Assembly: GCF_000936425.1 (NCBI RefSeq) | Contig: NZ_AVFK01000014.1 | Coordinates: 1-64,000 of the forward strand | Length of the DNA stretch: 64,000 nt | Source of the DNA: Skermanella aerolata KACC 11604 | GTDB lineage: Bacteria; Pseudomonadota; Alphaproteobacteria; Azospirillales; Azospirillaceae | Direction: 5' to 3' | Shown here: positions 26,410-38,748 of the stretch, piece after piece | Layout of the letters: each line of letters begins with the position of its first letter | Position numbering within the stretch: the first letter of the stretch is position 1 | The notes under the pieces: generated by a model | The model's input: the letters and a program-made list of their open reading frames with translations, nothing else | What the model was told of the DNA's origin: nothing | Database searches by the model: none | Made by a program: the position numbers and the translations under genes

Positions 26410-26769
26410 TCAGTGATCGTGATCGCATTTCTCCGGAAGCGGAGCCGGTGCCGGCAGAGTGCCGGCGAAGAAGCCCTTGATGGCGGCGACCGGATCGGTT
26501 TCGGAAGTCAGCACCGCCTGGATGCCGCGCGACGCGCATTTCTTGATGAACTTCTCCCGCGCGTTGCCGGTGATGACCACCTTGACCTCGTCCAGCGGAT
26601 GCGGGCCGTCGCTTTCGAAGACGTGGAAGATCTGGTCTTCGGCGAGGAGAAGGTCCTTCACCTTGACCGGCTCGTCCCCGGCTTCCGCCTCAAAGACGAG
26701 GAAGCTGCGGCAGCGGCCGGCATGGGGAGTGACGGTTTCAAGGTCCAGGCTGGTCAGGGCAAAACGCAC
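26410..26769 (-). CDS. NifX/NifB-type dinitrogenase cofactor-binding domain protein
   Basis: 119 aa. TPHAGRCRSFLVFEAE corresponds to the conserved H-G-C cofactor segment of the family, and VKVVITGNAREKFIKKC plus AAIKGFFAGTLP to its core; the tail EKCDHDH is metal-ligand-like. Family members bind iron-sulfur or FeMo-cofactor precursors. No nif gene is in the window; it lies convergent with hypE and downstream of scpA, so its role may be hydrogenase- or metal-related rather than nitrogen fixation. Confidence 0.75.
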   Translation of the reverse strand: MRFALTSLDLETVTPHAGRCRSFLVFEAEAGDEPVKVKDLLLAEDQIFHVFESDGPHPLDEVKVVITGNAREKFIKKCASRGIQAVLTSETDPVAAIKGFFAGTLPAPAPLPEKCDHDH

Positions 26770-26808
26770 GGCAAATCTCCAGGCACGCGAGTGATGCCCG
26801 AAAATGCC

Positions 26809-26854
26809 ACGGCCCGCGCCCTGGCATCATTGAGATGCCGCAAGCGCGGGCCGT
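26809..26854 (-). terminator. Long hairpin downstream of scpA
   Basis: ACGGCCCGCGC (26809-26819) pairs with GCGCGGGCCGT (26844-26854); inside it GGCATC (26823-26828) pairs with GATGCC (26834-26839). No strong U-run. It separates scpA from the NifX-like gene and may end the pcc-scp transcript. Confidence 0.55.
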
Positions 26855-26891
26855 CCTGGCGTTATGCCGCAGGGTTGCCCTGTGCCGGAAC

Positions 26892-29027
<2,136 letters not shown>

Positions 29028-29090
29028 GGGACAATACCTCCGGGGCCAGCTTCGTTCTACCAATAGGAGTCAGGTGTCAGGTAACAGGAG

Positions 29091-29687
29091 TCAACCGTCG
29101 ATGCGGCCCTGCGACCGGCGGGCGACGACCATCCAGGATGCCTGCATCAGGGCCGCACCCAGCGCGGTCTTCAGCAGGGTCGCGGCGATGAACGGCGTCA
29201 AGCCGACGGCGATGGCCTTTTCGGCGCCGAACAGCACCGCAAGCCATGCGACACCGGGGATGAACAGCAGGACATGGCCGACCGACATGGCGGCCAGCGC
29301 CTTGACGGGGCTGCGGTCCCAGCCGCGTTCGGCCAGCCAGCCGATCAGGCCGGCGGCCATGACGAAGCCGACGAGATAGCCGGCGGTCGGGCCGGTCATA
29401 TAGGCGAAGCCGGCGCCCGCCCCGGCGAAGACCGGCAGACCCGCCAGACCTTCGGCCAGATAGAGCAGGACGGTCGCCATTGCGAGACGGCTGCCATAGG
29501 CCATGCCGATCATCATGATGGCGAGGCTTTGCAGGGTCATCGGCACCGGCCAGAACGGGACCTGGGCCTTGGCCGCCAGTGCCAGCAGCAGGCTGCCGGC
29601 GATGGCGAAGCCGGCGGACCGGATCAGGCCGTTGCCGGGAGCCAGCGTGTTCAGCAGCGTCGGATGGGTCGCGGAAAGAGACGTCAT
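29091..29687 (-). CDS. bioY: Biotin transporter substrate-binding subunit BioY
   Basis: 198 aa, about six membrane helices, with the BioY pattern PVPMTLQSLAIMMIGMAYGS and the glycine-rich YMTGPTAGYLVGFVMAAG. S-component that captures biotin. It sits between pccA and scpA, supplying the cofactor of the biotin-dependent carboxylase it is co-encoded with. No bioM/bioN-like partner is visible. Confidence 0.92.
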   Translation of the reverse strand: MTSLSATHPTLLNTLAPGNGLIRSAGFAIAGSLLLALAAKAQVPFWPVPMTLQSLAIMMIGMAYGSRLAMATVLLYLAEGLAGLPVFAGAGAGFAYMTGPTAGYLVGFVMAAGLIGWLAERGWDRSPVKALAAMSVGHVLLFIPGVAWLAVLFGAEKAIAVGLTPFIAATLLKTALGAALMQASWMVVARRSQGRIDG

Positions 29688-29731
29688 GGAGAAACCCTTT
29701 GCTCTACAACTCTTATTCTACAATTCGGCGA

Positions 29732-31717
29732 TCACGCGAATTCGATGATGATCTGATCCACCGCGAGGCTGCTGCCCGGCTCGGCATGGATCTTCGCGAC
29801 CTTGCCATCCTGCTCGGCGCGCAGCAGGTTTTCCATCTTCATGGCCTCGACGACGGCCAGTTCCTGGCCGGCCTTGATTTCCTGCCCCACTTCCACGGCG
29901 ACGCGGGCAAGCAGGCCCGGCATCGGCGAGAGCAGGAACTTGGACATGTCGGGCGGCAGCTTGACCGGCATCAGGTCGGCCAGCTGGGCGGCGCGCGGCG
30001 ACAGGACCTGCGCCTTCATCTCGGCGCCGGCATGGATCAGGCGATAGCCGGTGCCAAGGCGGTCGAGCTGGATCGACAGCGGACGATAGTTGACCGTGCC
30101 GTTCCACAGCGGCTGGCCGATCTCCCACGAACTGCGGACCTCGAAGCGCTTGCCGCCGAACACCACGTCGTAGCCGTCGTCGACCGCCTCGACCGTGCAG
30201 GGATGGTTGGTCCGCTCGGTCCGCACGACCCAGTCGCGCGCCACCTTGTGACGGCCCCCGGCCTGCTGGCCGCTGATCGTGCCGGCGCGCTGCTCGACCT
30301 GAAGCTGGATGGCGGCAGCCACCGCCATCAGGCGCTCGTTGGTGTCGGTGTCAAGCGACAGGCCGTGGAAGCCGTCGGGGAATTCCTCGGCGATGAAGTT
30401 GGTCGTCAGGCGGCCTTCGACGAAGCGCTGGTGGTTCATCAGCGCCGACAGGAAGCTGATGTTGTGCGCGACGCCCCGGATCTGGAACTTGTCCAGCGCT
30501 TCCCGCATGTGGTGGATGGCGCTGTTGCGGTCGGCGCCCCGGCTGACCAGCTTGGCGATCATCGGGTCGTAGAACATGCTGATCTCACCGCCGTCGTAGA
30601 CGCCGGTATCGACACGGGTATGCTCGTCCTCGGCCGGCGGGATGTAGCGGGTCAGGCGGCCGGTGGAGGGCAGGAAGCCGCGGGTCGGGTCCTCGGCGTA
30701 GACGCGCGCCTCGATCGACCAGCCGTTCAGCTCGATGTCGCTCTGCTGGAACTTCAGCTTCTCGCCGGCGGCGACGCGGATCATCTGCTCGACCAGATCC
30801 AGCCCGACGACCATTTCGGTCACCGGATGCTCGACCTGGAGCCGGGTGTTCATTTCCAGGAAGTAGAAGTTCCGGTTGGCATCGACGATGAACTCGACCG
30901 TGCCGGCCGACTTGTATTCCACCGCCTTGGACAGGGCGACGGCCTGCTCGCCCATCGCCTTGCGGGTCTCGGGGTCGATGAAGGGGCTCGGCGCCTCCTC
31001 GATCACCTTCTGGTGGCGGCGCTGGATCGAGCATTCGCGCTCGCCCAGGTACAGCACATTGCCGAAGCTGTCGCCCAGCACCTGGATCTCGATGTGACGG
31101 GGCTGCTCGATGTACTTCTCGACGAAGACGCGGTCGTCGGCGAAGCTGGAGCGCGCCTCGTTGCTGGCGGAGCGGAAGCCTTCGCGCGCCTGCTCGTCGT
31201 TCCAGGCGACGCGCATGCCCTTGCCGCCGCCGCCGGCCGACGCCTTGATCATCACCGGATAGCCGATGCCGCTGGCGATCCGGGCGGCTTCGTCCTCGTC
31301 CGCGATGACGCCGAGATAGCCGGGGACGGTGTTGACGCCGGCATCGCGCGCCAGCTTCTTCGACTCGATCTTGTCGCCCATCGCGCCGATGGCGCGGACA
31401 TCGGGACCGATGAAGGTGATGCCGTTGGCCTTCAGCGCTTCGCAGAACTCGGCCTTTTCCGACAGGAAGCCGTAGCCGGGATGGACCGCCTGGGCGCCGG
31501 TGCGCTTGCAGGCTTCGATGATGCGGTCGGCGACCAGATAGCTCTGTGCGGACGGGCCTGGGCCGATCAGCACCTTTTCGTCGGCCATTTCCGCATGCAG
31601 CGCGTTGGCGTCGGCTTCGGAATAGACGGCGACAGTCTTGATGCCCATGCGCCGCGCCGTCTTGATGACGCGGCAGGCGATTTCACCACGGTTGGCGATC
31701 AGGATCTTTGTAAACAT
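29732..31717 (-). CDS. pccA: Propionyl-CoA carboxylase, biotin carboxylase/carrier (alpha) subunit
   Basis: 661 aa. ATP-grasp biotin carboxylase (MFTKILIANRGEIACRVIKT; ASAGGGGKGMRVAW; EMNTRLQVEHPVTE), a linker domain and the C-terminal biotinyl domain with EAMKMEN, whose Lys carries biotin. It carboxylates biotin for transfer to propionyl-CoA by PccB. Starts 13 bp after pccB. Confidence 0.95.
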   Translation of the reverse strand: MFTKILIANRGEIACRVIKTARRMGIKTVAVYSEADANALHAEMADEKVLIGPGPSAQSYLVADRIIEACKRTGAQAVHPGYGFLSEKAEFCEALKANGITFIGPDVRAIGAMGDKIESKKLARDAGVNTVPGYLGVIADEDEAARIASGIGYPVMIKASAGGGGKGMRVAWNDEQAREGFRSASNEARSSFADDRVFVEKYIEQPRHIEIQVLGDSFGNVLYLGERECSIQRRHQKVIEEAPSPFIDPETRKAMGEQAVALSKAVEYKSAGTVEFIVDANRNFYFLEMNTRLQVEHPVTEMVVGLDLVEQMIRVAAGEKLKFQQSDIELNGWSIEARVYAEDPTRGFLPSTGRLTRYIPPAEDEHTRVDTGVYDGGEISMFYDPMIAKLVSRGADRNSAIHHMREALDKFQIRGVAHNISFLSALMNHQRFVEGRLTTNFIAEEFPDGFHGLSLDTDTNERLMAVAAAIQLQVEQRAGTISGQQAGGRHKVARDWVVRTERTNHPCTVEAVDDGYDVVFGGKRFEVRSSWEIGQPLWNGTVNYRPLSIQLDRLGTGYRLIHAGAEMKAQVLSPRAAQLADLMPVKLPPDMSKFLLSPMPGLLARVAVEVGQEIKAGQELAVVEAMKMENLLRAEQDGKVAKIHAEPGSSLAVDQIIIEFA

Positions 31718-31730
31718 GGTGGCGGCGCCT

Positions 31731-33263
<1,533 letters not shown>

Positions 33264-33368
33264 GATCCGTCGTTTCCCCCGTACTACCCGCCACCTGAAC
33301 GCACGCGCACCAGAGCCGTCATCGGCTTCCCAGAACGGCAGCGCACCTTATTTGCATCCTTGGCAGGC

Positions 33369-33383
33369 ATGCAACGTTTGTCA
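33369..33383. promoter_or_regulatory. Degenerate ScfR-type operator copy
   Basis: ATGCAACGTTTGTCA matches the better site at 33435 in most positions and lies closer to pccB. Weak on its own. Confidence 0.3.
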
Positions 33384-33395
33384 GTTAACAAAAGA

Positions 33396-33408
33396 GCGAA
33401 CTTGCAAA
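33396..33408. promoter_or_regulatory. Probable operator half-site, TTGCAAA type
   Basis: GCGAACTTGCAAA, an inverted version of the elements at 33435-33450, in the gap between divergent pccB and the ScfR-type gene. TTTGCAAA-type repeats are reported for the propionyl-CoA regulator PccR (recalled from the literature). Confidence 0.5.
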
Positions 33409-33434
33409 CTACTTCGCCAGGAAGGACACTCAGC

Positions 33435-33450
33435 TTGCAAAGTTTGCGAA
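33435..33450. promoter_or_regulatory. Probable ScfR/PccR operator
   Basis: TTGCAAAGTTTGCGAA: two 7-of-8 copies of TTTGCAAA separated by one base, 20 bp before the regulator ATG. Likely the site for autoregulation and for control of pccB. Confidence 0.6.
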
Positions 33451-33469
33451 TTTTTAGACATAGACGAGT

Positions 33470-34960
33470 ATGCAAAAGAAGCTGTTTCTTGGTTACAAGC
33501 TGCGCCGCCTGCGCGAGCAGCGCGCCCTTACCCAGGCCGCGCTGGCGAAGCAGCTCGAGCTGTCGCCAAGTTACCTCAACCAGATCGAAAACAACCAGCG
33601 TCCCTTGACGCTGCCGGTGCTGCTGCGCATCGCCAGCATCTTCGAGATCGATCTTGCCACCTTCGTCGAGGACGAGGAAGCGCGGCTGGTCTCCGACCTG
33701 CGTGAAGCGCTGGCCGACCCGCTGTTCACCGGCGGCGCCCCCGGCACCGCCGAACTTCGCAACGCCACCGCCGCCTCGCCCGAACTGGCGCGCCGCACCC
33801 TGGTGCTCCACCACGCTTACCAGAAGCTCCAGGAACGGGTGCAGTCGCTGGCGGAAACGCTGTCCAGCCACGAGCGCGGCCAAGCCTTGGCCGGCCCGCA
33901 GTTCCCCTATGAAGAGGTTCGCGACTACTTCCACTACTCCAACAACTATGTCGGTCCGCTCGACGAAGCGGCGGAAAAGCTGTCGGAACAGGAAGGCTTC
34001 CGCCCGGCCGACATGCAGGTGGACCTGATGCGGCACCTGAAGGACAAGCACGATGTCCGCGTCAAGATTATCGCCGACCATGACGGCGAGTCGGCGATGC
34101 GGATCTACGACAAGGCCAGCGGCACGCTGTATCTGTCGGCCCTGCTCAGCGGCCCGAGCCGCGCCTTCCATCTGGCGCATCAGATCGCATTGCTGGGACA
34201 AAGCGACGCGATCGAGCAACTGATCGGCCAAGCCAACTTCACGACCGAAGACGCCAAGTCGATCTGCCGCGTCGGGCTGGCGAACTACTTCGCCGGCGCT
34301 CTGGTGATGCCCTACCGCGCCTTCGCGACCCAGGCCCGCGCCGTTCGCCACGATATCGAACAGTTGCAAAGCCGCTTCGGCGTCAGCTTCGAACAGGTCT
34401 GCCACCGGCTCAGCACCCTGCAACGGCCGGGAGCGCGCGGCGTGCCGTTCTACTTCGTCCGCGTCGATATGGCCGGCAATATCACCAAGCGCCACAGCGC
34501 CACCCGCTTCCACTTCGCCCGCTTCGGCGGCGCCTGCCCGCTGTGGAACGTCCACGAGGCCTTCGCCCAGCCAGGAAAGATCCTGGTCCAGCTGGCGCGT
34601 ATGCCGGACAACGTCGCCTATATCTGCGTCGCGCGCAGCGTCACCAAGCGCGCCGGCGCCTATCTGAAGCCGACCCGCCAGTTCGCCATCGGGCTTGGCT
34701 GCGAAGCGGCCTATGCATCGGAGGTGGTCTATTCGGCCGGGTTGGACACCAGCAACGCCGACGCCGCCGTGCCGATCGGCGTCAGTTGCCGCATCTGCGA
34801 GCGCGCCGACTGCCAGCAACGCGCCTTCCCCCCGATCGGCAGCCACCTGACGGTCGACGAACACCACCGCAGCTTCGTGCCCTACCTGTTCACCCAGGCT
34901 GGGGAGGAAGCGGGAGGAGCAGGTACGCCGAACGGCGTGGTCGAAGGCGTCGGGGGATAG
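33470..34960 (+). CDS. pccR: Short-chain fatty acyl-CoA regulator (ScfR family, PccR-like)
   Basis: 496 aa. Residues 8-63 are a Cro/CI HTH (LTQAALAKQLELSPSYLNQI). The middle has an IrrE/ImmA-like domain (ALLSGPSRAFHLAHQIAL) and the C-terminal ScfR domain ends with the Cys signature CRICERADCQQRAFPP. Members sense propionyl-CoA or related acyl-CoA and control its assimilation; the divergent pccB and the TTGCAAA-type sites in between fit PccR. DNA-binding cytoplasmic protein. The symbol is by analogy with Rhodobacter. Confidence 0.88.
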   Translation: MQKKLFLGYKLRRLREQRALTQAALAKQLELSPSYLNQIENNQRPLTLPVLLRIASIFEIDLATFVEDEEARLVSDLREALADPLFTGGAPGTAELRNATAASPELARRTLVLHHAYQKLQERVQSLAETLSSHERGQALAGPQFPYEEVRDYFHYSNNYVGPLDEAAEKLSEQEGFRPADMQVDLMRHLKDKHDVRVKIIADHDGESAMRIYDKASGTLYLSALLSGPSRAFHLAHQIALLGQSDAIEQLIGQANFTTEDAKSICRVGLANYFAGALVMPYRAFATQARAVRHDIEQLQSRFGVSFEQVCHRLSTLQRPGARGVPFYFVRVDMAGNITKRHSATRFHFARFGGACPLWNVHEAFAQPGKILVQLARMPDNVAYICVARSVTKRAGAYLKPTRQFAIGLGCEAAYASEVVYSAGLDTSNADAAVPIGVSCRICERADCQQRAFPPIGSHLTVDEHHRSFVPYLFTQAGEEAGGAGTPNGVVEGVGG

Positions 34961-34986
34961 GCTTGTGCGAAGTTGCTGATGGGAGA

Positions 34987-35007
34987 TGCCAAGATCAAGT
35001 CTTGGCA
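34987..35007 (+). repeat. Hairpin after the ScfR regulator
   Basis: TGCCAAGA (34987-34994) and TCTTGGCA (35000-35007) with a 5-nt loop. No U-run; a possible terminator or processing site. Confidence 0.4.
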
Positions 35008-35160
35008 TGACGGAATGGGGACGTTTGTGACATAGGGGAGCGTGGGCACTTCGATAATCGTAGAAAAGGTTTTGGGTCATACCTCACCCGGATAATCAAT
35101 TCCGGCGGCCTCGACACCCATATCGAAAGCATACGATCCGGAAATCCAAGGACCAAGCCA

Positions 35161-35541
35161 ATGAACCACGGCCTCAAGAAAGCGGCTCCCCTCCTGATGG
35201 GCGCCGCGTTGCTGACGGCCTGTGCCGGATTGAACCCGCCGCAGCAGGCGGCGACCGACCCGGCCTATCAAGCGCGTCTGGACCAGTTCACGGCCCATCG
35301 CTGCAACGACCGCACCGCCGGAGCCTTGCAGGGGGCTGGCATCGCCGCCGACAGCGTCACGGAGCTTTACTATACCGAAATCCTGGACACGACGAACGAC
35401 AGGGTTTCCCGCTACATCGCCTGGATGCGGCTGGCCGGCCAGCCCGGCCAGCTGGTGGTCGAGAACGACGGCATGACCTGCCGCGCCATCCAGATCTACA
35501 CCCGATTCGGGGCTGAAGTGGACGGCGTCTCGTCCTACTGA
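35161..35541 (+). CDS. Small putative lipoprotein, function unknown
   Basis: 126 aa. Signal peptide with lipobox LTAC (Cys at 21) followed by AGLNPPQ. The mature part has two cysteines (HRCNDRT, GMTCRAIQ) and aromatic residues around LYYTEILDTTNDRVSRYIAW, suggesting a small folded domain in the periplasm. I do not recognise the family. Its stop overlaps by 7 bp the end of the convergent hydrolase gene. Confidence 0.7.
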   Translation: MNHGLKKAAPLLMGAALLTACAGLNPPQQAATDPAYQARLDQFTAHRCNDRTAGALQGAGIAADSVTELYYTEILDTTNDRVSRYIAWMRLAGQPGQLVVENDGMTCRAIQIYTRFGAEVDGVSSY

Positions 35542-36863
35542 GCGAAGAATCCAACCTCGCCCCAGCGGCCCTGCCGATCGGCTCCTGACCGCCGTTCCGC
35601 CTCGATCAAGCAGCGGGCAAGCTCCGGATTGTGAGGGTTCAGCGAACGGGCCTCGGCGTGGGCCGCCAAGCCTTCCTCGAAGCGGCCCTGGGCGTCCAGA
35701 GCAAGCGCCAGATGATGGTGGAAATGGGCGTGCCGGGGGGCGGATGCGATGGCGGCGCGCTGCGCCGCCTCCGCCCTGCCATGCCGCCCCTGCCCGGCGT
35801 ACAGCAGCCCCAGTTGGTGGTGGACCGCGGCGCTGCCGGAGGCGTCCGACAGGGCCGTGGTCAGGGTTGCCTCCGCCTCCTCGTCCCTGCCCTGCCGAGC
35901 CAGCGCCATGCCGAGATGCAGATGGTAGATCGCCCGGTCGGGAGCCAGCCTCAGCGCCCGCCGGTGCGCGGCCTCCGCCTTGATGAAGGCGCCTTCGTGC
36001 TGGTCGATCAGTCCGATATCGTCATGGGCCGCGTCGGCATCCGGGTAGAGGACGAGGCAGCGGCGCAGCCGCGCTCGAGCCTCCTTCATCATTCCTTCCC
36101 CCTTCAGCCGGCGTCCGTCGAGCAGGGCATCCGCCGCATCCCCGGCCCTGAACAAACCGCCTTCCAGCGGCAGCGTCGAGGGCAGCGTGCCGTCGCGGAC
36201 ATAGCCGTCGACCAGCGGCTTCCACGCCTCGAAGCGATGGAGCATGGCCGGCACCTCATGCCCGACGCCGCGCAGGCTCCGCACATTGACGCCTTCCAGA
36301 TGAGCCACGCGCCGGGCGCACTGGACATCGATCAGGTCGGACTCGCCGAAGATGATGTCGGTCTTCCGGCCGGCGGAAGGCAGACCGAGGTATGGCAGCA
36401 GATCGTCGAAGCCCGTGTCCGGCCGGCTGCCGATATAGGCCCGGCTCCGGCTGCCGGGCAGCTTCAGCAGGGTTTCCGGTCCGATCGCCAGGACGTGGTC
36501 GGCATTGACCAGCGTCCCGAACAGCAGGGCCGCATAGGCACCCATCGAGTTGCCGACGCACATGACGGAACGCGGCGCTACCTCCTGCATGACGATGCGG
36601 ATGCCGTCGGCGGTGGCCTCGATCCCGTCGCCGAGGCCCGGAATGCCGTCCTGGTACCAGCGGTTGCCGGGAATGTTCACGAACAGCTTGTTGACGGCGA
36701 TATCCCGGAACGTCCCGTAGAACGAGAAGCGTCCCGGCTTCTCGTTGATATGGGAGAACACGATGACCAGACGGTCGGAACCCGGACACCGCTCGAGCTT
36801 GTACCACTCGACGCCATCCGCAGCGGGCCGATCCATGACTGGCGAAATTCCGGCTTCCGACAT
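35535..36863 (-). CDS. Alpha/beta-hydrolase-like domain fused to TPR repeats
   Basis: 442 aa from ATG 36863 (AGGA 8 nt upstream); a TTG seven codons earlier is the alternative. Residues about 20-230 are an alpha/beta fold with nucleophile elbow GNSMG (VMCVGNSMGAYAALLFGT), a likely acid in IIFGESDLIDV and His in LRGVGHEVPAML. The rest, to the C-terminus, is tetratricopeptide-like helical repeats (ALRLAPDRAIYHLHLGMAL and similar). No signal peptide. Possibly a capsule/glycan-associated esterase; the substrate is unknown. Confidence 0.68.
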   Translation of the reverse strand: MSEAGISPVMDRPAADGVEWYKLERCPGSDRLVIVFSHINEKPGRFSFYGTFRDIAVNKLFVNIPGNRWYQDGIPGLGDGIEATADGIRIVMQEVAPRSVMCVGNSMGAYAALLFGTLVNADHVLAIGPETLLKLPGSRSRAYIGSRPDTGFDDLLPYLGLPSAGRKTDIIFGESDLIDVQCARRVAHLEGVNVRSLRGVGHEVPAMLHRFEAWKPLVDGYVRDGTLPSTLPLEGGLFRAGDAADALLDGRRLKGEGMMKEARARLRRCLVLYPDADAAHDDIGLIDQHEGAFIKAEAAHRRALRLAPDRAIYHLHLGMALARQGRDEEAEATLTTALSDASGSAAVHHQLGLLYAGQGRHGRAEAAQRAAIASAPRHAHFHHHLALALDAQGRFEEGLAAHAEARSLNPHNPELARCLIEAERRSGADRQGRWGEVGFFAQ

Positions 36864-36973
36864 GCCCAAATCCTGAGACCGCAAAGTCCCCAGTCTGGCA
36901 ATGCCGGGTTAACACTCCGCATACGTTACGGTGACAAAGCTGTAACCGGAGAGGCTCATCCAAAGAAAAACGA

Positions 36974-37001
36974 AGGCCGCCGGGATCGCTCCCGGCGGCC
37001 T
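36974..37001 (-). terminator. Intrinsic terminator of the MFS transporter gene
   Basis: A 12-bp GC-rich stem (36974-36985 with 36990-37001), loop TCGC, followed on the minus strand by TCGTTTTTC. A textbook rho-independent terminator. Confidence 0.9.
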
Positions 37002-37023
37002 CGTCATGACGAAGCGGCGATGC

Positions 37024-38748
37024 TTACTGCTTCGCGTCGGAGAAGATGTCCCGATCCTTCGTTTCCGGCAGGAAGAGAGCACCGATCACCAGCGTCATCA
37101 CGGCGATGACGATCGGATACCAGAGCCCGTAATAGATGTCGCCGGTCTGCGCGATCATGGCGAAGGCGGTCGCCGGCATCAGGCCGCCGAACCAGCCGTT
37201 GCCGATGTGATAGGGCAGCGACATGCCGGTATAGCGGATGCGGGTCGGGAACAGTTCGACCAGTGCCGCCGCGATCGGCCCGTAGACCATGGTGACCAGG
37301 ATCACCAGGAAGGTCAGGACCAGGACCAGCGTAAAGGGCTGGGCGCGGAAGATGTCGAAGAAGCCGGACAGCTTGACGATCTCCGGATTGCCGGCCGTCG
37401 GGTAACCGGCGGCGGCCAGCGCGTCGCCGACCGACTTGTTGAAGGCGGCTGGCGTCGACTTGGCCGCGTCGCCGCTCAGCTTGGCCGCATCGTAGGCGGT
37501 GAACTCCGCACTGCCGGCGCCGCCGACGCGGATCACCGCCGCACTGCCGGGAGGCCCGTTCTCGATCGAGTAGTTGACCGAGTTGCGCGCCAGGAACGCC
37601 TTGGCGATGTCGCAAGAGTTGGTGAACTTGGACGTGCCGGTCGGATTGAACTGGAACGAGCAGTCGTCAGGGTCGGCGACGACGGTGACCGGCGTCGATT
37701 GCTGGGCCTGATGCAGCATCGGGTTGGCGGTCGCCGTGATCAGCTTGAAGACGGGGAAGTACGACACCGCCGCGATCAGGCAGCCGGCCAGGATGATCGG
37801 CTTCCGCCCGATCTTGTCCGACAGCGTGCCAAAGACGATGAAACCGCCGGTTCCCAGGATCAGCGACCATGCGATCAGCACGTTGGCGGTGAACAGGTCC
37901 ACCCGCAGGATGTTCTGAAGGAAGAACAGCGCGTAAAACTGCCCGGTGTACCAGACGACCGCCTGCCCCGCGACGAGGCCGAACAGGGCCAGCAGGGCGA
38001 TCTTCGCATTCTTCCATTGGCCGAAGGCTTCCGAGATCGGCGCCTTGGAGTGGGTGCCCTCCTCCTTCATCTTCTTGAAGGCGGGGGATTCGTTCATCTG
38101 GAGCCGTATCCAGACCGAAATCGCCAGCAGCACGATCGACAGGATGAAGGGAACGCGCCAGCCCCAGGCTGCGAAGTCGGTTTCCCCCAGGATCGTCCGC
38201 ACGCTGAGGATCACGACCAGCGACAGCAGCAGCCCGAGCGTGGCCGTCGTCTGGATCCAGCTCGTGTAGAAGCCGCGCCGGTGGTTCGGCGCGTGTTCCG
38301 CCACATAGACGACCGCTCCACCGTATTCGCCGCCCAGCGCCAGCCCCTGAAGCATGCGCAGGACGATCAGCAGGACTGGTGCTACCCAGCCGATGGACTC
38401 GTAGCTGGGCAGCAGCCCGACCAGGAAGGTCGAGACACCCATGATCATGATGGTGATCAGGAAGGTGTATTTGCGTCCCACCATGTCGCCGAGACGGCCG
38501 AACACCAGGGCTCCGAACGGCCGTACCAGGAAGCCCGCCGCGAAGGCCAGAAGGGCGAAGACGTTGCGCGTCGCCTCCGGAAACGAAGAGAAGAACTGCG
38601 CGCCGATGACCGCAGCCAAGGCCCCATAAAGATAAAAGTCATACCACTCGAAGATGGTGCCCGCCGACGATGCCAGGATCACCCGCTTTTCCTCGCGGGT
38701 CATCGGCCGTTTGCGCGCTTCGATTTCAGAAAGGGTCACTCCCGTCAT
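37024..38748 (-). CDS. MFS transporter, metabolite:H+ symporter (MHS) family, with a large exported loop
   Basis: 574 aa, longer than the usual 430-450. Starts with a hydrophilic tail, then SAGTIFEWYDFYLYG, the MHS signature, and GRLGDMVGRKYT and GTLSDKIGRKP, the conserved loop motifs. Residues about 341-470 are a hydrophilic insertion between helices 8-9 and the last helices, with cysteines at 363 and 379 that could pair in the periplasm. Family members take up organic acids or osmolytes by proton symport. Monocistronic with its own terminator. Confidence 0.87.
   Translation of the reverse strand: MTGVTLSEIEARKRPMTREEKRVILASSAGTIFEWYDFYLYGALAAVIGAQFFSSFPEATRNVFALLAFAAGFLVRPFGALVFGRLGDMVGRKYTFLITIMIMGVSTFLVGLLPSYESIGWVAPVLLIVLRMLQGLALGGEYGGAVVYVAEHAPNHRRGFYTSWIQTTATLGLLLSLVVILSVRTILGETDFAAWGWRVPFILSIVLLAISVWIRLQMNESPAFKKMKEEGTHSKAPISEAFGQWKNAKIALLALFGLVAGQAVVWYTGQFYALFFLQNILRVDLFTANVLIAWSLILGTGGFIVFGTLSDKIGRKPIILAGCLIAAVSYFPVFKLITATANPMLHQAQQSTPVTVVADPDDCSFQFNPTGTSKFTNSCDIAKAFLARNSVNYSIENGPPGSAAVIRVGGAGSAEFTAYDAAKLSGDAAKSTPAAFNKSVGDALAAAGYPTAGNPEIVKLSGFFDIFRAQPFTLVLVLTFLVILVTMVYGPIAAALVELFPTRIRYTGMSLPYHIGNGWFGGLMPATAFAMIAQTGDIYYGLWYPIVIAVMTLVIGALFLPETKDRDIFSDAKQ

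Noticed and set aside
29028-29090. Possible cobalamin riboswitch before scpA
   Set aside because: The gap to bioY is only 63 bp and has no room for the conserved fold; only a small repeat (caggtgtcaggt) is seen.
33284-35080. 598-codon minus-strand frame across the ScfR regulator
   Set aside because: Antisense to a well-defined regulator; covers the operator region and has no family motif.
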